This document shows, one piece after another, positions 1 through 6,030 of a DNA stretch of 9,528 bases. Numbering within the stretch: position 1 is the first letter of the stretch; the number at the start of each line of letters is the position of its first letter. Below the pieces are notes generated by a model. It was not told where the DNA came from and searched no databases. It saw nothing but the letters and a program-made list of their open reading frames with translations. A program made the position numbers and the translations under genes. The DNA comes from Psychrobacter sp. UBA3962 (GTDB taxonomy: Bacteria; Pseudomonadota; Gammaproteobacteria; Pseudomonadales; Moraxellaceae), in NCBI RefSeq assembly GCF_002385225.1, contig NZ_DGDC01000007.1, positions 1 to 9,528 of the forward strand, given 5' to 3'.

Positions 1-19
1 CCTTAACTGACTGGCATTA
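1..19. mobile_element. possible terminal inverted repeat of an IS4-family element (body lies left of the window)
   Basis: The first 19 bases, CCTTAACTGACTGGCATTA, closely resemble the terminal repeat of IS4 as I remember it (outer end TAATGCC, inner end CAGTTAAGG), with about two differences. Read that way, the outer tip is near base 19, the element lies off the left edge, and host DNA starts near base 20. The match is from memory and only one end is visible, so neither the second terminal repeat nor the 11-13 bp target duplication usual for IS4 can be checked here. Confidence 0.35.
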
Positions 20-48
20 ATGGCTAGTGCAGGTTTTACAATATTCAA
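1..48 (-). CDS. 5' end of an unidentified gene, running off the left edge or cut by an element
   Basis: On the minus strand an AAAGGAG ribosome binding site (55-61) sits six bases before a TTG codon at 48-46, followed by 16 open codons reading MNIVKPALAINASQLR to the window edge. The binding site and spacing are near ideal, which is the main support. The product is not recognisable from 16 residues. The last six or so codons overlap the sequence that resembles an IS4 terminal repeat. The original gene may therefore be interrupted, leaving only about nine native codons. Alternatively the similarity is chance and this is a normal gene start. Confidence 0.35.
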   Translation of the reverse strand, partial: MNIVKPALAINASQLR

Positions 49-75
49 AGCGGACTCCTTTAAAGCAAAATAATC

Positions 76-95
76 AGTTAGCAGCATGGCTGACT
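76..95 (-). other. small hairpin in the leader of the left-edge gene
   Basis: On the minus strand AGTCAGC and GCTAACT pair as a seven-base-pair stem (one G-U pair) around a CATGCT loop, about 15 bases before the AAAGGAG binding site. There is no good U-run, so it is a weak terminator at best for yeiH upstream, or a leader structure. Two overlapping TATAAT-like hexamers lie about 30 bases upstream in an AT-rich stretch. Confidence 0.25.
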
Positions 96-186
96 TTTTA
101 AAATACAATTTATTATATTATATTTAAGCATATAAAATAAACATAGAATAAATTTAATTTTTTGCTTTGCTTTAAACTCTTAAAGA

Positions 187-1419
187 TCAGATCTGACTAA
201 TTCCTAAATTAATCAAACCACCGCCTAAGATAAGCCAAATAAACATAACAGCCGCTAAGATAAGGGGTTTAATACCAGCCTGCTTAACCGCACTAAAATG
301 GGTGGTGAGACCCAAAGCAAACATTGCCATGGTTAGTAATAAATTATCCAAATCAATCATAAGCTCGGTAAAGCCTTGAATAATTGCAGTCGGTGAGATC
401 ATAAGCACAGAGTTTACAGCCACCATAGCGATAAACACAAACGCAAACCAAGGCACGTGGATTTGTTTTAGTCGCTGAGTTAAAAGCTTTAGTTTATTAG
501 ACTGATTTTGCTGATGCTCTGTAGCACTTGATAGGGTCTCAGTATTTTTAGAGTCTTTAGAATCGGTAGAGGTGATAAAAATGGACAACAGTAATAAGAA
601 GGGCGCAAGCATCATCACCCGAATCATCTTAGTAACCACTGCCGTATTACCGACCTCAGGGCTGATGGCATTACCCGCGACCACCACTTGTGCCACCTCA
701 TGAATGGTGGATCCGATATAGACCCCATAGAGCTGAGGCTCAATCAATCCTGCAAGCCAGCCCATCTGATATAGCATGGGATACAGTAGCATTGATAAAG
801 TACCAAACACCACCACAGTCGCTACGGCAATAGTGACTTTGTGTGATTCCGCTTTAACCACAGGCTCGGTAGCAATGACCGCAGCGGCCCCACATATACT
901 GGCCCCTGAACCGATAAGTAGGGTAGTGGTTCGGTCCATTTTTAACCATTTGGTACCGAGAAGATAAGTAATAAGGAAGGTGGAGCTTAGAACTAAAGCG
1001 TCAATAGCCACGGCAGATAATCCCACACTACCGACTTGGGAGAGCGTAATTTTAAAGCCGTATAACACAATGGCTAAGCGCAATATCTGTGCTTTGGAAA
1101 AAGTGACTCCAGCTGCTAACGGTTTGGCAAATTTTGGATAAAGCATATTACCCAAAACCATGCCTATCAAAATAGCTAGAGTTAATGAAGACAAACCTAT
1201 TAGCTTACCCTCAGTCCAAACTTCAATACGATTATTAAGCCAGATACTGGATAAACTGCCTAATAAAACTATTATTAGCCCTAATAAATGCTCACGCTTT
1301 GGCAAATAGCTACCAAGCATCTTATCTAACAAAGAAAGTAGAGACAGTTGATTTAACCCTGCATTATATCTATTTCGCTTAGTAGCATGGGTTTTAAATG
1401 GGGCCTGATGGGCTTTCAT
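187..1419 (-). CDS. yeiH: YeiH family inner-membrane transporter (putative sulfite/sulfate exporter, UPF0324)
   Basis: A polytopic inner-membrane protein of the YeiH/UPF0324 family. In enterobacteria YeiH is linked to sulfite stress through its divergent regulator YeiE; sulfite/sulfate efflux is the proposed role and is not provable from sequence. Family signatures are clear: TLAILIGMVLGN (80-91), the glycine-rich GSGASICGAAAVIATEPVVKAE region (170-191), GSTIHEVAQVVVAGNAISP (236-254), KMIRVMMLAPF (264-274) and a C-terminal ALGLTTH (368-374). About ten hydrophobic segments are visible. At 410 residues it is longer than E. coli YeiH (about 350). The excess is a basic N-terminal tail of about 40 residues and a Ser/Lys/Gln-rich loop (about 283-318). 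The ATG at 1419 has only a weak GAG upstream. Transcribed away from yeiE. No strong terminator follows the TGA stop. Confidence 0.93.
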   Translation of the reverse strand: MKAHQAPFKTHATKRNRYNAGLNQLSLLSLLDKMLGSYLPKREHLLGLIIVLLGSLSSIWLNNRIEVWTEGKLIGLSSLTLAILIGMVLGNMLYPKFAKPLAAGVTFSKAQILRLAIVLYGFKITLSQVGSVGLSAVAIDALVLSSTFLITYLLGTKWLKMDRTTTLLIGSGASICGAAAVIATEPVVKAESHKVTIAVATVVVFGTLSMLLYPMLYQMGWLAGLIEPQLYGVYIGSTIHEVAQVVVAGNAISPEVGNTAVVTKMIRVMMLAPFLLLLSIFITSTDSKDSKNTETLSSATEHQQNQSNKLKLLTQRLKQIHVPWFAFVFIAMVAVNSVLMISPTAIIQGFTELMIDLDNLLLTMAMFALGLTTHFSAVKQAGIKPLILAAVMFIWLILGGGLINLGISQI

Positions 1420-1457
1420 AAAATCACTCGCTGCTTATTAAACATCTGGCTTTAGCT

Positions 1458-1494
1458 TATAGTTATTAAATTTATATTATTTAAGATTACTATA
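1458..1494. repeat. TATAGT...ACTATA inverted repeat upstream of yeiH
   Basis: TATAGT at 1458-1463 is matched by ACTATA at 1489-1494, 39 to 75 bases upstream of the yeiH ATG, in a very AT-rich stretch. A six-base repeat in such DNA can arise by chance. It is noted because LysR regulators often use a second, promoter-proximal dyad for the activated gene. Confidence 0.2.
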
Positions 1495-1522
1495 TTCCTT
1501 TTCTCTATATTAATAAAACAGA

Positions 1523-1550
1523 TTGATTAGATAGTTTTTATCGATAAAAT
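1523..1550 (+). promoter_or_regulatory. probable yeiE promoter with overlapping palindromic operator
   Basis: A -35 candidate TTGATT (1523-1528) and a -10 candidate TAAAAT (1545-1550) are separated by 16 bases and would start transcription near 1557, about 54 bases before the ATG at 1611. A perfect 14-bp palindrome TTTTATCGATAAAA (1536-1549) covers the end of the spacer and most of the -10. It fits the T-N11-A rule for LysR binding sites and is well placed for autorepression by YeiE and control of divergent yeiH. Assignment to YeiE is inference. Confidence 0.5.
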
Positions 1551-1610
1551 GGGTCAGTACGTTTTTAAAACCTATTTTTAGTGTTTTCACAAATCTGTAA
1601 GGCCTTTTTC

Positions 1611-2615
1611 ATGCCAGTCTCAACTTCTCAACAACTGACGGACACTTATCCCCTAAACACTGGGCAGGCCTTATTGCCAAAGATTACCTTAAAGCAGTTA
1701 TCGGTATTCATTAGTATTTATCAGACAGGAAGCACCAGTGCCGCTAGCGAGCAGTTGCATTTATCACAGTCAGCGGTGAGTAGTGCGCTAACCGAGCTTG
1801 AAGATCGGTTGAAGATGCCTTTGTTTGAGCGAATAGGGCGGCGTTTGCATCGCAATGATAATGCTCAAGCGATTTATATTCAGGCTCAAGCCATAGTGAG
1901 TCAATGTTTAACTCTAGAGCAATATCATCAATATCAAGCCGGCCGTATTTATATCGGCGCCAGTACCACTATCGGCAATTATGTGTTGCCCTCTTTAATT
2001 CAGCAGATTTATGGGGAGAGACCTGAAGCTAAGATAGAGTTTTTTATTGGTAATACTCGCGATGTGGTGAGTGAGGTTGAGCAATTAAAAGTAGATATCG
2101 CTCTGGTAGAAGGTATGCCAAGACCGACTGATAGTAAATTAATTGAACAAAAAGCTTGGCGCCAGGATCAATTAATAGTCTTCGCCAAAAAGAATAGTAA
2201 GTGGCTACAGAGTATTCAAGCTAAGCTAGAAGACAATAACAGTGATGACAAGTATAAAGAGCCAAGTTATCAACTAACTACCAAACAGTTGGCTAAAATT
2301 CCATTATTGGTACGTGAGCCGGGATCAGGAACTAGGCAGGTTATTGACGAGCAGTTACTACAATATATGCCGCAAGCGGAAGTGGTATTCGCCATTCAGC
2401 AATCGGAGGCCATAAAGAATATGGTAAAGGCCGATATAGGTTTCGGCTGTCTGTCACAACATGTGATTGAAGCGGATTTAAAGCAGGGCAGTCTGATTGC
2501 AATAGATATCAAAGACATTGATTTGCAAAGGATATGGTGGATGATTTGGCACAAACAACGTCATAAAAGCGATATTTGGCAGCAATTCGTTTCAAGTCTT
2601 GCAGAAGATAACTAG
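1611..2615 (+). CDS. yeiE: YeiE-type LysR transcriptional regulator
   Basis: A LysR-type regulator closely matching YeiE. The N-terminal winged helix-turn-helix spans about residues 25-85 (KQLSVFISIYQTGSTSAASEQL, then SQSAVSSALTELEDRL). The effector domain carries YeiE hallmarks: ASTTIGNYVLPSLI, IGNTRDVV, REPGSGTRQVID and SEAIKNMVKADIGFGCLSQHVIE. The serine/threonine-rich ASTTIGN region is the usual anion pocket. YeiE in Salmonella has been described as responding to sulfite and acting on yeiH, and the divergent yeiH here supports the same circuit. I chose ATG 1611 (334 residues) because TAAGG (1598-1602) lies eight bases upstream. A GTG at 1581 would add ten residues but has no binding site. 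It carries about 20 extra N-terminal residues and a hydrophilic insert (NNSDDKYKEPS) in the effector domain compared with E. coli YeiE. Confidence 0.9.
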   Translation: MPVSTSQQLTDTYPLNTGQALLPKITLKQLSVFISIYQTGSTSAASEQLHLSQSAVSSALTELEDRLKMPLFERIGRRLHRNDNAQAIYIQAQAIVSQCLTLEQYHQYQAGRIYIGASTTIGNYVLPSLIQQIYGERPEAKIEFFIGNTRDVVSEVEQLKVDIALVEGMPRPTDSKLIEQKAWRQDQLIVFAKKNSKWLQSIQAKLEDNNSDDKYKEPSYQLTTKQLAKIPLLVREPGSGTRQVIDEQLLQYMPQAEVVFAIQQSEAIKNMVKADIGFGCLSQHVIEADLKQGSLIAIDIKDIDLQRIWWMIWHKQRHKSDIWQQFVSSLAEDN

Positions 2616-2618
2616 TAT

Positions 2619-2663
2619 AAAAAAGGGCTACCTACCGAAAGTAAGTGGCCCTTGTCGCTTTTT
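2619..2663. terminator. bidirectional terminator between yeiE and frmA
   Basis: AAGGGCTACCTAC (2623-2635) pairs with GTAAGTGGCCCTT (2641-2653) around a CGAAA loop: 13 positions with one G-U pair and one mismatch. On the minus strand the stem is followed at once by six T (bases 2624-2619), a textbook terminator for frmA. On the plus strand a TTTTT run at 2659-2663 follows five bases after the stem, serving yeiE, whose stop is at 2613-2615. Confidence 0.85.
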
Positions 2664-2740
2664 GTCTAATACTAAACGAAAGAATCAATATTAAACTAAA
2701 GCGTTAAGCTAATAACTTAATTTATCAACTGAAGCTCGCA

Positions 2741-3889
2741 TTAAGCTTTTGACTCTTTTAAAGCATCAAAGTGAATTACACTACGGATACTCTTACCTTC
2801 ATGCATCAGATCGAAGGCTTCGTTGATGTCTTCTAGTGGCATGGTGTGAGTAATGAAATCTTGTAATGGGATTTCACCTGCTAAGTAGCGCTCAACATAA
2901 CCCGGTAATTCAGTACGGCCTTTCACACCACCGAATGCAGAGCCTCTCCAGACACGACCAGTGACTAACTGGAATGGACGGGTAGAGATTTCTTGACCTG
3001 CACCGGCCACACCGATAATGACGGACTCGCCCCAACCTTTGTGACAGCATTCAAGAGCAGAGCGCATCACATCAACGTTACCGATACATTCAAATGAATA
3101 ATCCACACCGCCGTCAGTCAGCTCTACAATAACGTCTTGGATAGGTTTATCGTAGTCTTTGGGATTAATTAAGTCAGTTGCGCCTAGCTTTTTAGCCAAT
3201 TCAAACTTGCTTTCATTGATATCGATACCAATGATGCGGCTCGCACCTGCCATAACTGAGCCGATAATAGCCGCAAGACCAATACCACCTAAACCGAAGA
3301 TAGCCACGGTAGAGCCTTTTTCAACTTTGGCAGTGTTCATCACAGCGCCCATACCGGTGGTCACGCCGCAGCCCAGTAAGCACACTTCTTCAAGGGGGGC
3401 TTCTTTGTTTACTTTGGCTAGCGAGATTTCTGGAAGTACGGTGTACTCAGAGAAAGTCGAGCAGCCCATGTAGTGATAGATAGGCTCACCATCTTTATAG
3501 AAGCGAGTGGTTCCATCTGGCATTAAGCCTTTGCCTTGAGTCTCACGTACTGCCGAGCACAGGTTGGTTTTACCAGAAGTACAGAATTTACAAACGCCAC
3601 ATTCTGCGGTGTATAGAGGAATAACATGATCGCCCACCTGAACACTAGTTACGCCTTCACCGACTTGCTCAACGATACCGCCACCTTCATGGCCCATAAT
3701 TGCTGGGAAAACACCCTCAGGGTCTTCACCAGATAGTGTGAAGGCATCGGTGTGACACACGCCACTGGCCAATACTTTGACCAGTACTTCACCTTTACGC
3801 GGTAGCATCACGTCCACTTCTTCAATTTTTAGAGGTTGGTTTGGGCCCCAAGCTACGGCTGCTTTTGATTTAATAAATTTGTCTGACAT
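2741..3889 (-). CDS. frmA: S-(hydroxymethyl)glutathione dehydrogenase / class III alcohol dehydrogenase
   Basis: Cytosolic zinc enzyme that oxidises S-hydroxymethylglutathione (formaldehyde plus glutathione) to S-formylglutathione with NAD+; the family also reduces S-nitrosoglutathione. Length (382) and sequence are those of class III alcohol dehydrogenases. Catalytic zinc ligands are C45 (GVCHTD), H67 (GHEGGG) and C174 (LLGCGVTTG). Structural zinc ligands are C97, C100, C103 and C111. R115 in AVRETQGKG is the arginine that distinguishes the glutathione-dependent class. The Rossmann motif GLGGIG is at 199-204 and D223 ends the second strand, as in NAD-preferring members. A GAGAG purine run precedes the ATG. 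The gene is divergent from a LysR gene and has its own terminator. The usual partner, S-formylglutathione hydrolase (fghA/frmB), is not in the window, so the second step must be encoded elsewhere. adhC is an equivalent name. Confidence 0.96.
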   Translation of the reverse strand: MSDKFIKSKAAVAWGPNQPLKIEEVDVMLPRKGEVLVKVLASGVCHTDAFTLSGEDPEGVFPAIMGHEGGGIVEQVGEGVTSVQVGDHVIPLYTAECGVCKFCTSGKTNLCSAVRETQGKGLMPDGTTRFYKDGEPIYHYMGCSTFSEYTVLPEISLAKVNKEAPLEEVCLLGCGVTTGMGAVMNTAKVEKGSTVAIFGLGGIGLAAIIGSVMAGASRIIGIDINESKFELAKKLGATDLINPKDYDKPIQDVIVELTDGGVDYSFECIGNVDVMRSALECCHKGWGESVIIGVAGAGQEISTRPFQLVTGRVWRGSAFGGVKGRTELPGYVERYLAGEIPLQDFITHTMPLEDINEAFDLMHEGKSIRSVIHFDALKESKA

Positions 3890-3946
3890 AGTTATGCTCT
3901 CTTTTTTATTAGTTGTAAATAAACTGGCGGGCTGGTTATGTTTTGC

Positions 3947-3975
3947 ATTATAGATTATCTCATATTAGATGATAA
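3947..3975 (-). promoter_or_regulatory. frmA promoter
   Basis: On the minus strand a consensus -10 TATAAT (3952-3947) lies 17 bases after TTATCA (3975-3970), a 4-of-6 match to the -35 consensus. Transcription would start near 3940, leaving a leader of about 50 bases before the ATG at 3889. The spacer and -35 are occupied by a palindrome listed separately. Confidence 0.65.
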
Positions 3976-3981
3976 TATGAG
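3959..3981. promoter_or_regulatory. 9+9 bp dyad operator in the frmA-lysR intergenic region
   Basis: CTCATATTA (3959-3967) and TAATATGAG (3973-3981) are exact inverted repeats around a five-base spacer. An ATTATC/GATAAT dyad overlaps them. The site covers the -35 and most of the spacer of the frmA promoter and lies 37 bases before the LysR start. That fits a LysR-type site controlling both divergent genes, with occupancy hindering RNA polymerase at frmA. Binding by the adjacent LysR protein is inferred from position. Confidence 0.55.
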
Positions 3982-4017
3982 GGTTTGACAAATATCTTTT
4001 ACATAATGGTAATAATG

Positions 4018-4884
4018 ATGAAATGGGAAGGCATTAGTGAGTTTGTATACGTGGCAGAATACGAAAGCTTTACCAGAGCCGCCAAAGAGCTGGGCATCTC
4101 TATTGCTCAGGTCAGCCGGCAAGTGAGCGCCTTAGAAAAAAGACTTAATATAAAGCTGTTTTATCGCACCACCCGCAAGATTTCACTGACCGAAGAGGGA
4201 CGGGTATTTTATAAGCATTGCCGCGGAGTGTTAGACGGACTCGATGCTGCCGAGCAAGCCATCAGTAGTTTACAATCCACCCCACAAGGTAAGGTTAAAT
4301 TAACAGCACCGGTAACTTATGGTGAGCAGCAACTATTGCCTCTGATAAATGACTTTATTGTGCAGTATCCAGATATTGAAGTCACTGCCTTTTTAAGTAA
4401 CCAAAAAGTAGACTTGGTAGAGGGTGGTTATGACTTGGCCATTCGAATTGGTAAGCTCAGAGATTCTACGTTAATGGCAAAAAAGCTTAGTCATCGTACC
4501 AATTTTGTGTGTGCTTCCCCCAGTTATTTAGACCGTTATGGGGCACCGCAAACTTTGGCGGAACTGTCCACTCACAACTGCTTGCTAGGCAGTGTAGATT
4601 ATTGGCATTTTAAAGAAGGGGAGAGGGAGCGCAACATTCGAGTCAGTGGCAAAGTGCGTTACAACAGTGGCTATAGTTTGGTTGATGCAGCGTTAAAGGG
4701 ACTGGGCGTGGTGCAGCTGCCTGATTATTATGTCCAAAAATATTTGGAGTCAGGTGAGTTGATCAGTGTACTGGATGATTTTAGAGAGCCTGAAGAGGGT
4801 ATTTGGGCAGTATATCCGCAAAACCGGCACCTATCTACCAAAATACAAATGCTGCTACAGTATCTGCAGCAGCATTTGAGTTAG
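4018..4884 (+). CDS. LysR family regulator (CrgA-like subgroup) divergent from frmA
   Basis: A 288-residue LysR-type DNA-binding regulator. The first 60 residues form the winged helix (ISEFVYVAEYESFTRAAKEL, then SIAQVSRQVSALEKRLNIKLF, then TTRKISLTEEG). The effector-binding domain follows, with SSLQSTPQGKVKLTAPVTYG and DLVEGGYDLAIRIG, typical of the CrgA/AaeR-like subgroup. I start it at ATG 4018 because relatives begin with a Met right before the (D/K)-W-x-x-(I/L)-x-x-F helix. ATG 4015 and 4006 and TTG 3985 are in frame, but none has a well-placed ribosome binding site, and the upstream residues (TNIFYIMVIM) look non-native. The shared intergenic region with frmA and its dyad suggest control of formaldehyde detoxification. 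That is inference, since LysR neighbours do not always regulate the adjacent gene. The effector is unknown. Confidence 0.88.
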   Translation: MKWEGISEFVYVAEYESFTRAAKELGISIAQVSRQVSALEKRLNIKLFYRTTRKISLTEEGRVFYKHCRGVLDGLDAAEQAISSLQSTPQGKVKLTAPVTYGEQQLLPLINDFIVQYPDIEVTAFLSNQKVDLVEGGYDLAIRIGKLRDSTLMAKKLSHRTNFVCASPSYLDRYGAPQTLAELSTHNCLLGSVDYWHFKEGERERNIRVSGKVRYNSGYSLVDAALKGLGVVQLPDYYVQKYLESGELISVLDDFREPEEGIWAVYPQNRHLSTKIQMLLQYLQQHLS

Positions 4885-4911
4885 CACGACAATGTTTTCA
4901 GATTAGTTGCG

Positions 4912-4937
4912 CTGGCTAGTTATTTTAGCCAGTTATT
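4912..4937. terminator. hairpin between convergent lysR and mscS
   Basis: CTGGCTA (4912-4918) and TAGCCAG (4926-4932) form a perfect seven-pair stem with a seven-base loop, inside the 53-base gap between the two convergent stop codons. The T-rich tail is weak on both strands (TTATTCT on plus), so this is a modest shared terminator. Confidence 0.5.
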
Positions 4938-5792
4938 CTAGTCATTAGTCGCGTCTTTAGTTACTAAGCTGTCCAAGCCGCTAACATGAATTTTGCGTTG
5001 CGGGAAGGGAATATCGATATTGTTGTCGTCTAAAGCAATCTTGAACTCTTCAAGTAGCTGACACTGCATGGCCCACCAGTCCTCATTTGAGGTCCATACA
5101 TTTAAGGTCAAATCCACCGAGTTGTCCCCCAGATTGGTGACTCGTACCACAGGTTCAGGGTCGGTAAAAGCAAGGGGGTTGGCTTTGGCAACGGCCAATA
5201 GAACCTCTTTGGCCTCTTTAATATTGGCATCATAACCAATACCAATAGTGATATCTACGCGGCGATTGGGCAAAGAGGTGTAGTTCACAATCGCTGAGGT
5301 GCTGATGTCGCTATTGGGAATGACTACATCGTGATTATTGGTAGTAGTAATGTGGGTATTAATCAGGGTAATGTCGGTAACGGTCCCCGTGTAGCTACTG
5401 ATTTGCACGTAATCACCACGCACGAAGGGGCGGAATATTACAATTAAAATGCCAGCAGCAAAGTTTGATAGCTGATCTTTTAAAGCTAAGCCCACTGCCA
5501 GTGCAGCACCACCTAAGATGGCCACTACTGATGTTGTTTGTAACCCAACTTTACTTAAAGCCGCCAGTATCACAATAATCAGCAGGACACCGTATAGCAG
5601 ACGACTCAAAAAACTGGCGACAGTAGCTTCTAAATGGCTACGGTTCATAATGCCATAAGCAACTTTGACAATTTTTCCAGCTAGCCAGCGACCAATAACC
5701 AATATAAGAATGGCAAGAATAACCCGAGTAATTAATTGGAAGGTGCCTTCGGTTAGCGTGGCAACATCCATAGTAAATCCTAAAAATTCCAT
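4938..5792 (-). CDS. mscS: small-conductance mechanosensitive channel MscS
   Basis: An inner-membrane MscS channel that opens on membrane tension to release solutes during hypo-osmotic shock; family members are homoheptamers. Its 284 residues match E. coli MscS (286). Predicted segments are TM1 about 20-40, TM2 about 63-82, and the pore-lining TM3 about 86-114. TM3 carries the Ala/Gly packing pattern GGAALAVGLALKDQLSNFAAG, followed by the beta domain (FRPFVRGDYV, NTHITTTNNHDVVIPNSDI) and the alpha/beta vestibule ending in the family signature IDIPFPQRKIHV near the C-terminus. An AGAGAG run just before the ATG at 5792 serves as binding site. A second Met at residue 8 is possible but less favoured. 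It stands alone: a terminator separates it from pepD, and it converges with the lysR gene. Confidence 0.95.
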   Translation of the reverse strand: MEFLGFTMDVATLTEGTFQLITRVILAILILVIGRWLAGKIVKVAYGIMNRSHLEATVASFLSRLLYGVLLIIVILAALSKVGLQTTSVVAILGGAALAVGLALKDQLSNFAAGILIVIFRPFVRGDYVQISSYTGTVTDITLINTHITTTNNHDVVIPNSDISTSAIVNYTSLPNRRVDITIGIGYDANIKEAKEVLLAVAKANPLAFTDPEPVVRVTNLGDNSVDLTLNVWTSNEDWWAMQCQLLEEFKIALDDNNIDIPFPQRKIHVSGLDSLVTKDATND

Positions 5793-5863
5793 AACTCTCT
5801 CAGTATTAACTATTTATAGGCGAGGTATTGTTAAGGTTGAATCAATATTACATTCAAGCCAAA

Positions 5864-5875
5864 TCGGTTAACCGA
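5864..5875. promoter_or_regulatory. 12-bp palindrome upstream of mscS
   Basis: TCGGTTAACCGA is a perfect 12-bp palindrome about 72 bases upstream of the mscS ATG. On the minus strand it lies 14 bases before a -10-like TAATAT (about 5849-5844) and overlaps where the -35 would fall, so it could be an operator. No regulator is suggested by the neighbourhood. Confidence 0.3.
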
Positions 5876-5915
5876 AACCTCAGATCCAGTTTAAAATTAA
5901 ATCAAAAAATCAATT

Positions 5916-5946
5916 AAAAAAAGAGGCTAAATGTTAGCCCCTTTTT
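5916..5946. terminator. strong bidirectional terminator between pepD and mscS
   Basis: AAAAAGAGGCTAA (5918-5930) pairs with TTAGCCCCTTTTT (5934-5946) around an ATG triloop, 13 positions with one mismatch, and A and T runs flank both sides. On the minus strand it ends pepD transcription about 85 bases past the stop and insulates mscS. It would also stop any plus-strand transcription. Confidence 0.85.
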
Positions 5947-5974
5947 GATGTGGTATATGATGACCTGTGATTAA

Positions 5975-6014
5975 GGATGATCATCTATATAAAGTAGTTA
6001 TCTATAAAGATAAC
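5975..6014. repeat. two palindromes just downstream of pepD
   Basis: GTTATCT (5997-6003) and AGATAAC (6008-6014) form a perfect seven-pair stem with an ATAA loop, 17 bases past the pepD stop. Next to it, GATGATCATC (about 5976-5985) is a perfect 10-bp palindrome. Neither has a T-run. They may protect the pepD mRNA 3' end or be decoration before the main terminator at 5916-5946. Confidence 0.4.
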
Positions 6015-6030
6015 GATAGCATAAATACTA

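Noticed and set aside
776..967. Open frame on the plus strand inside yeiH
   Set aside because: Antisense shadow of a strongly conserved membrane-protein gene; no binding site and no family resemblance.
3159..3473. 104-codon plus-strand frame inside frmA
   Set aside because: Antisense shadow of frmA, whose catalytic and zinc residues are intact across this stretch.
3985..4013. TTGACA at 3985-3990 as -35 of a lysR promoter
   Set aside because: The hexamer 17 bases on (GGTAAT) is poor and would place the transcription start at about the start codon.
3985..4017. TTG at 3985 as the start of the frmA-linked LysR gene
   Set aside because: A purine run abuts it with one base of spacing, the added residues do not resemble relatives, and the TTG is part of a TTGACA hexamer. 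ATG 4018 fits the family start.
5665..5871. Plus-strand frame over the mscS start
   Set aside because: Mirror of the mscS N-terminus plus spacer; no binding site.
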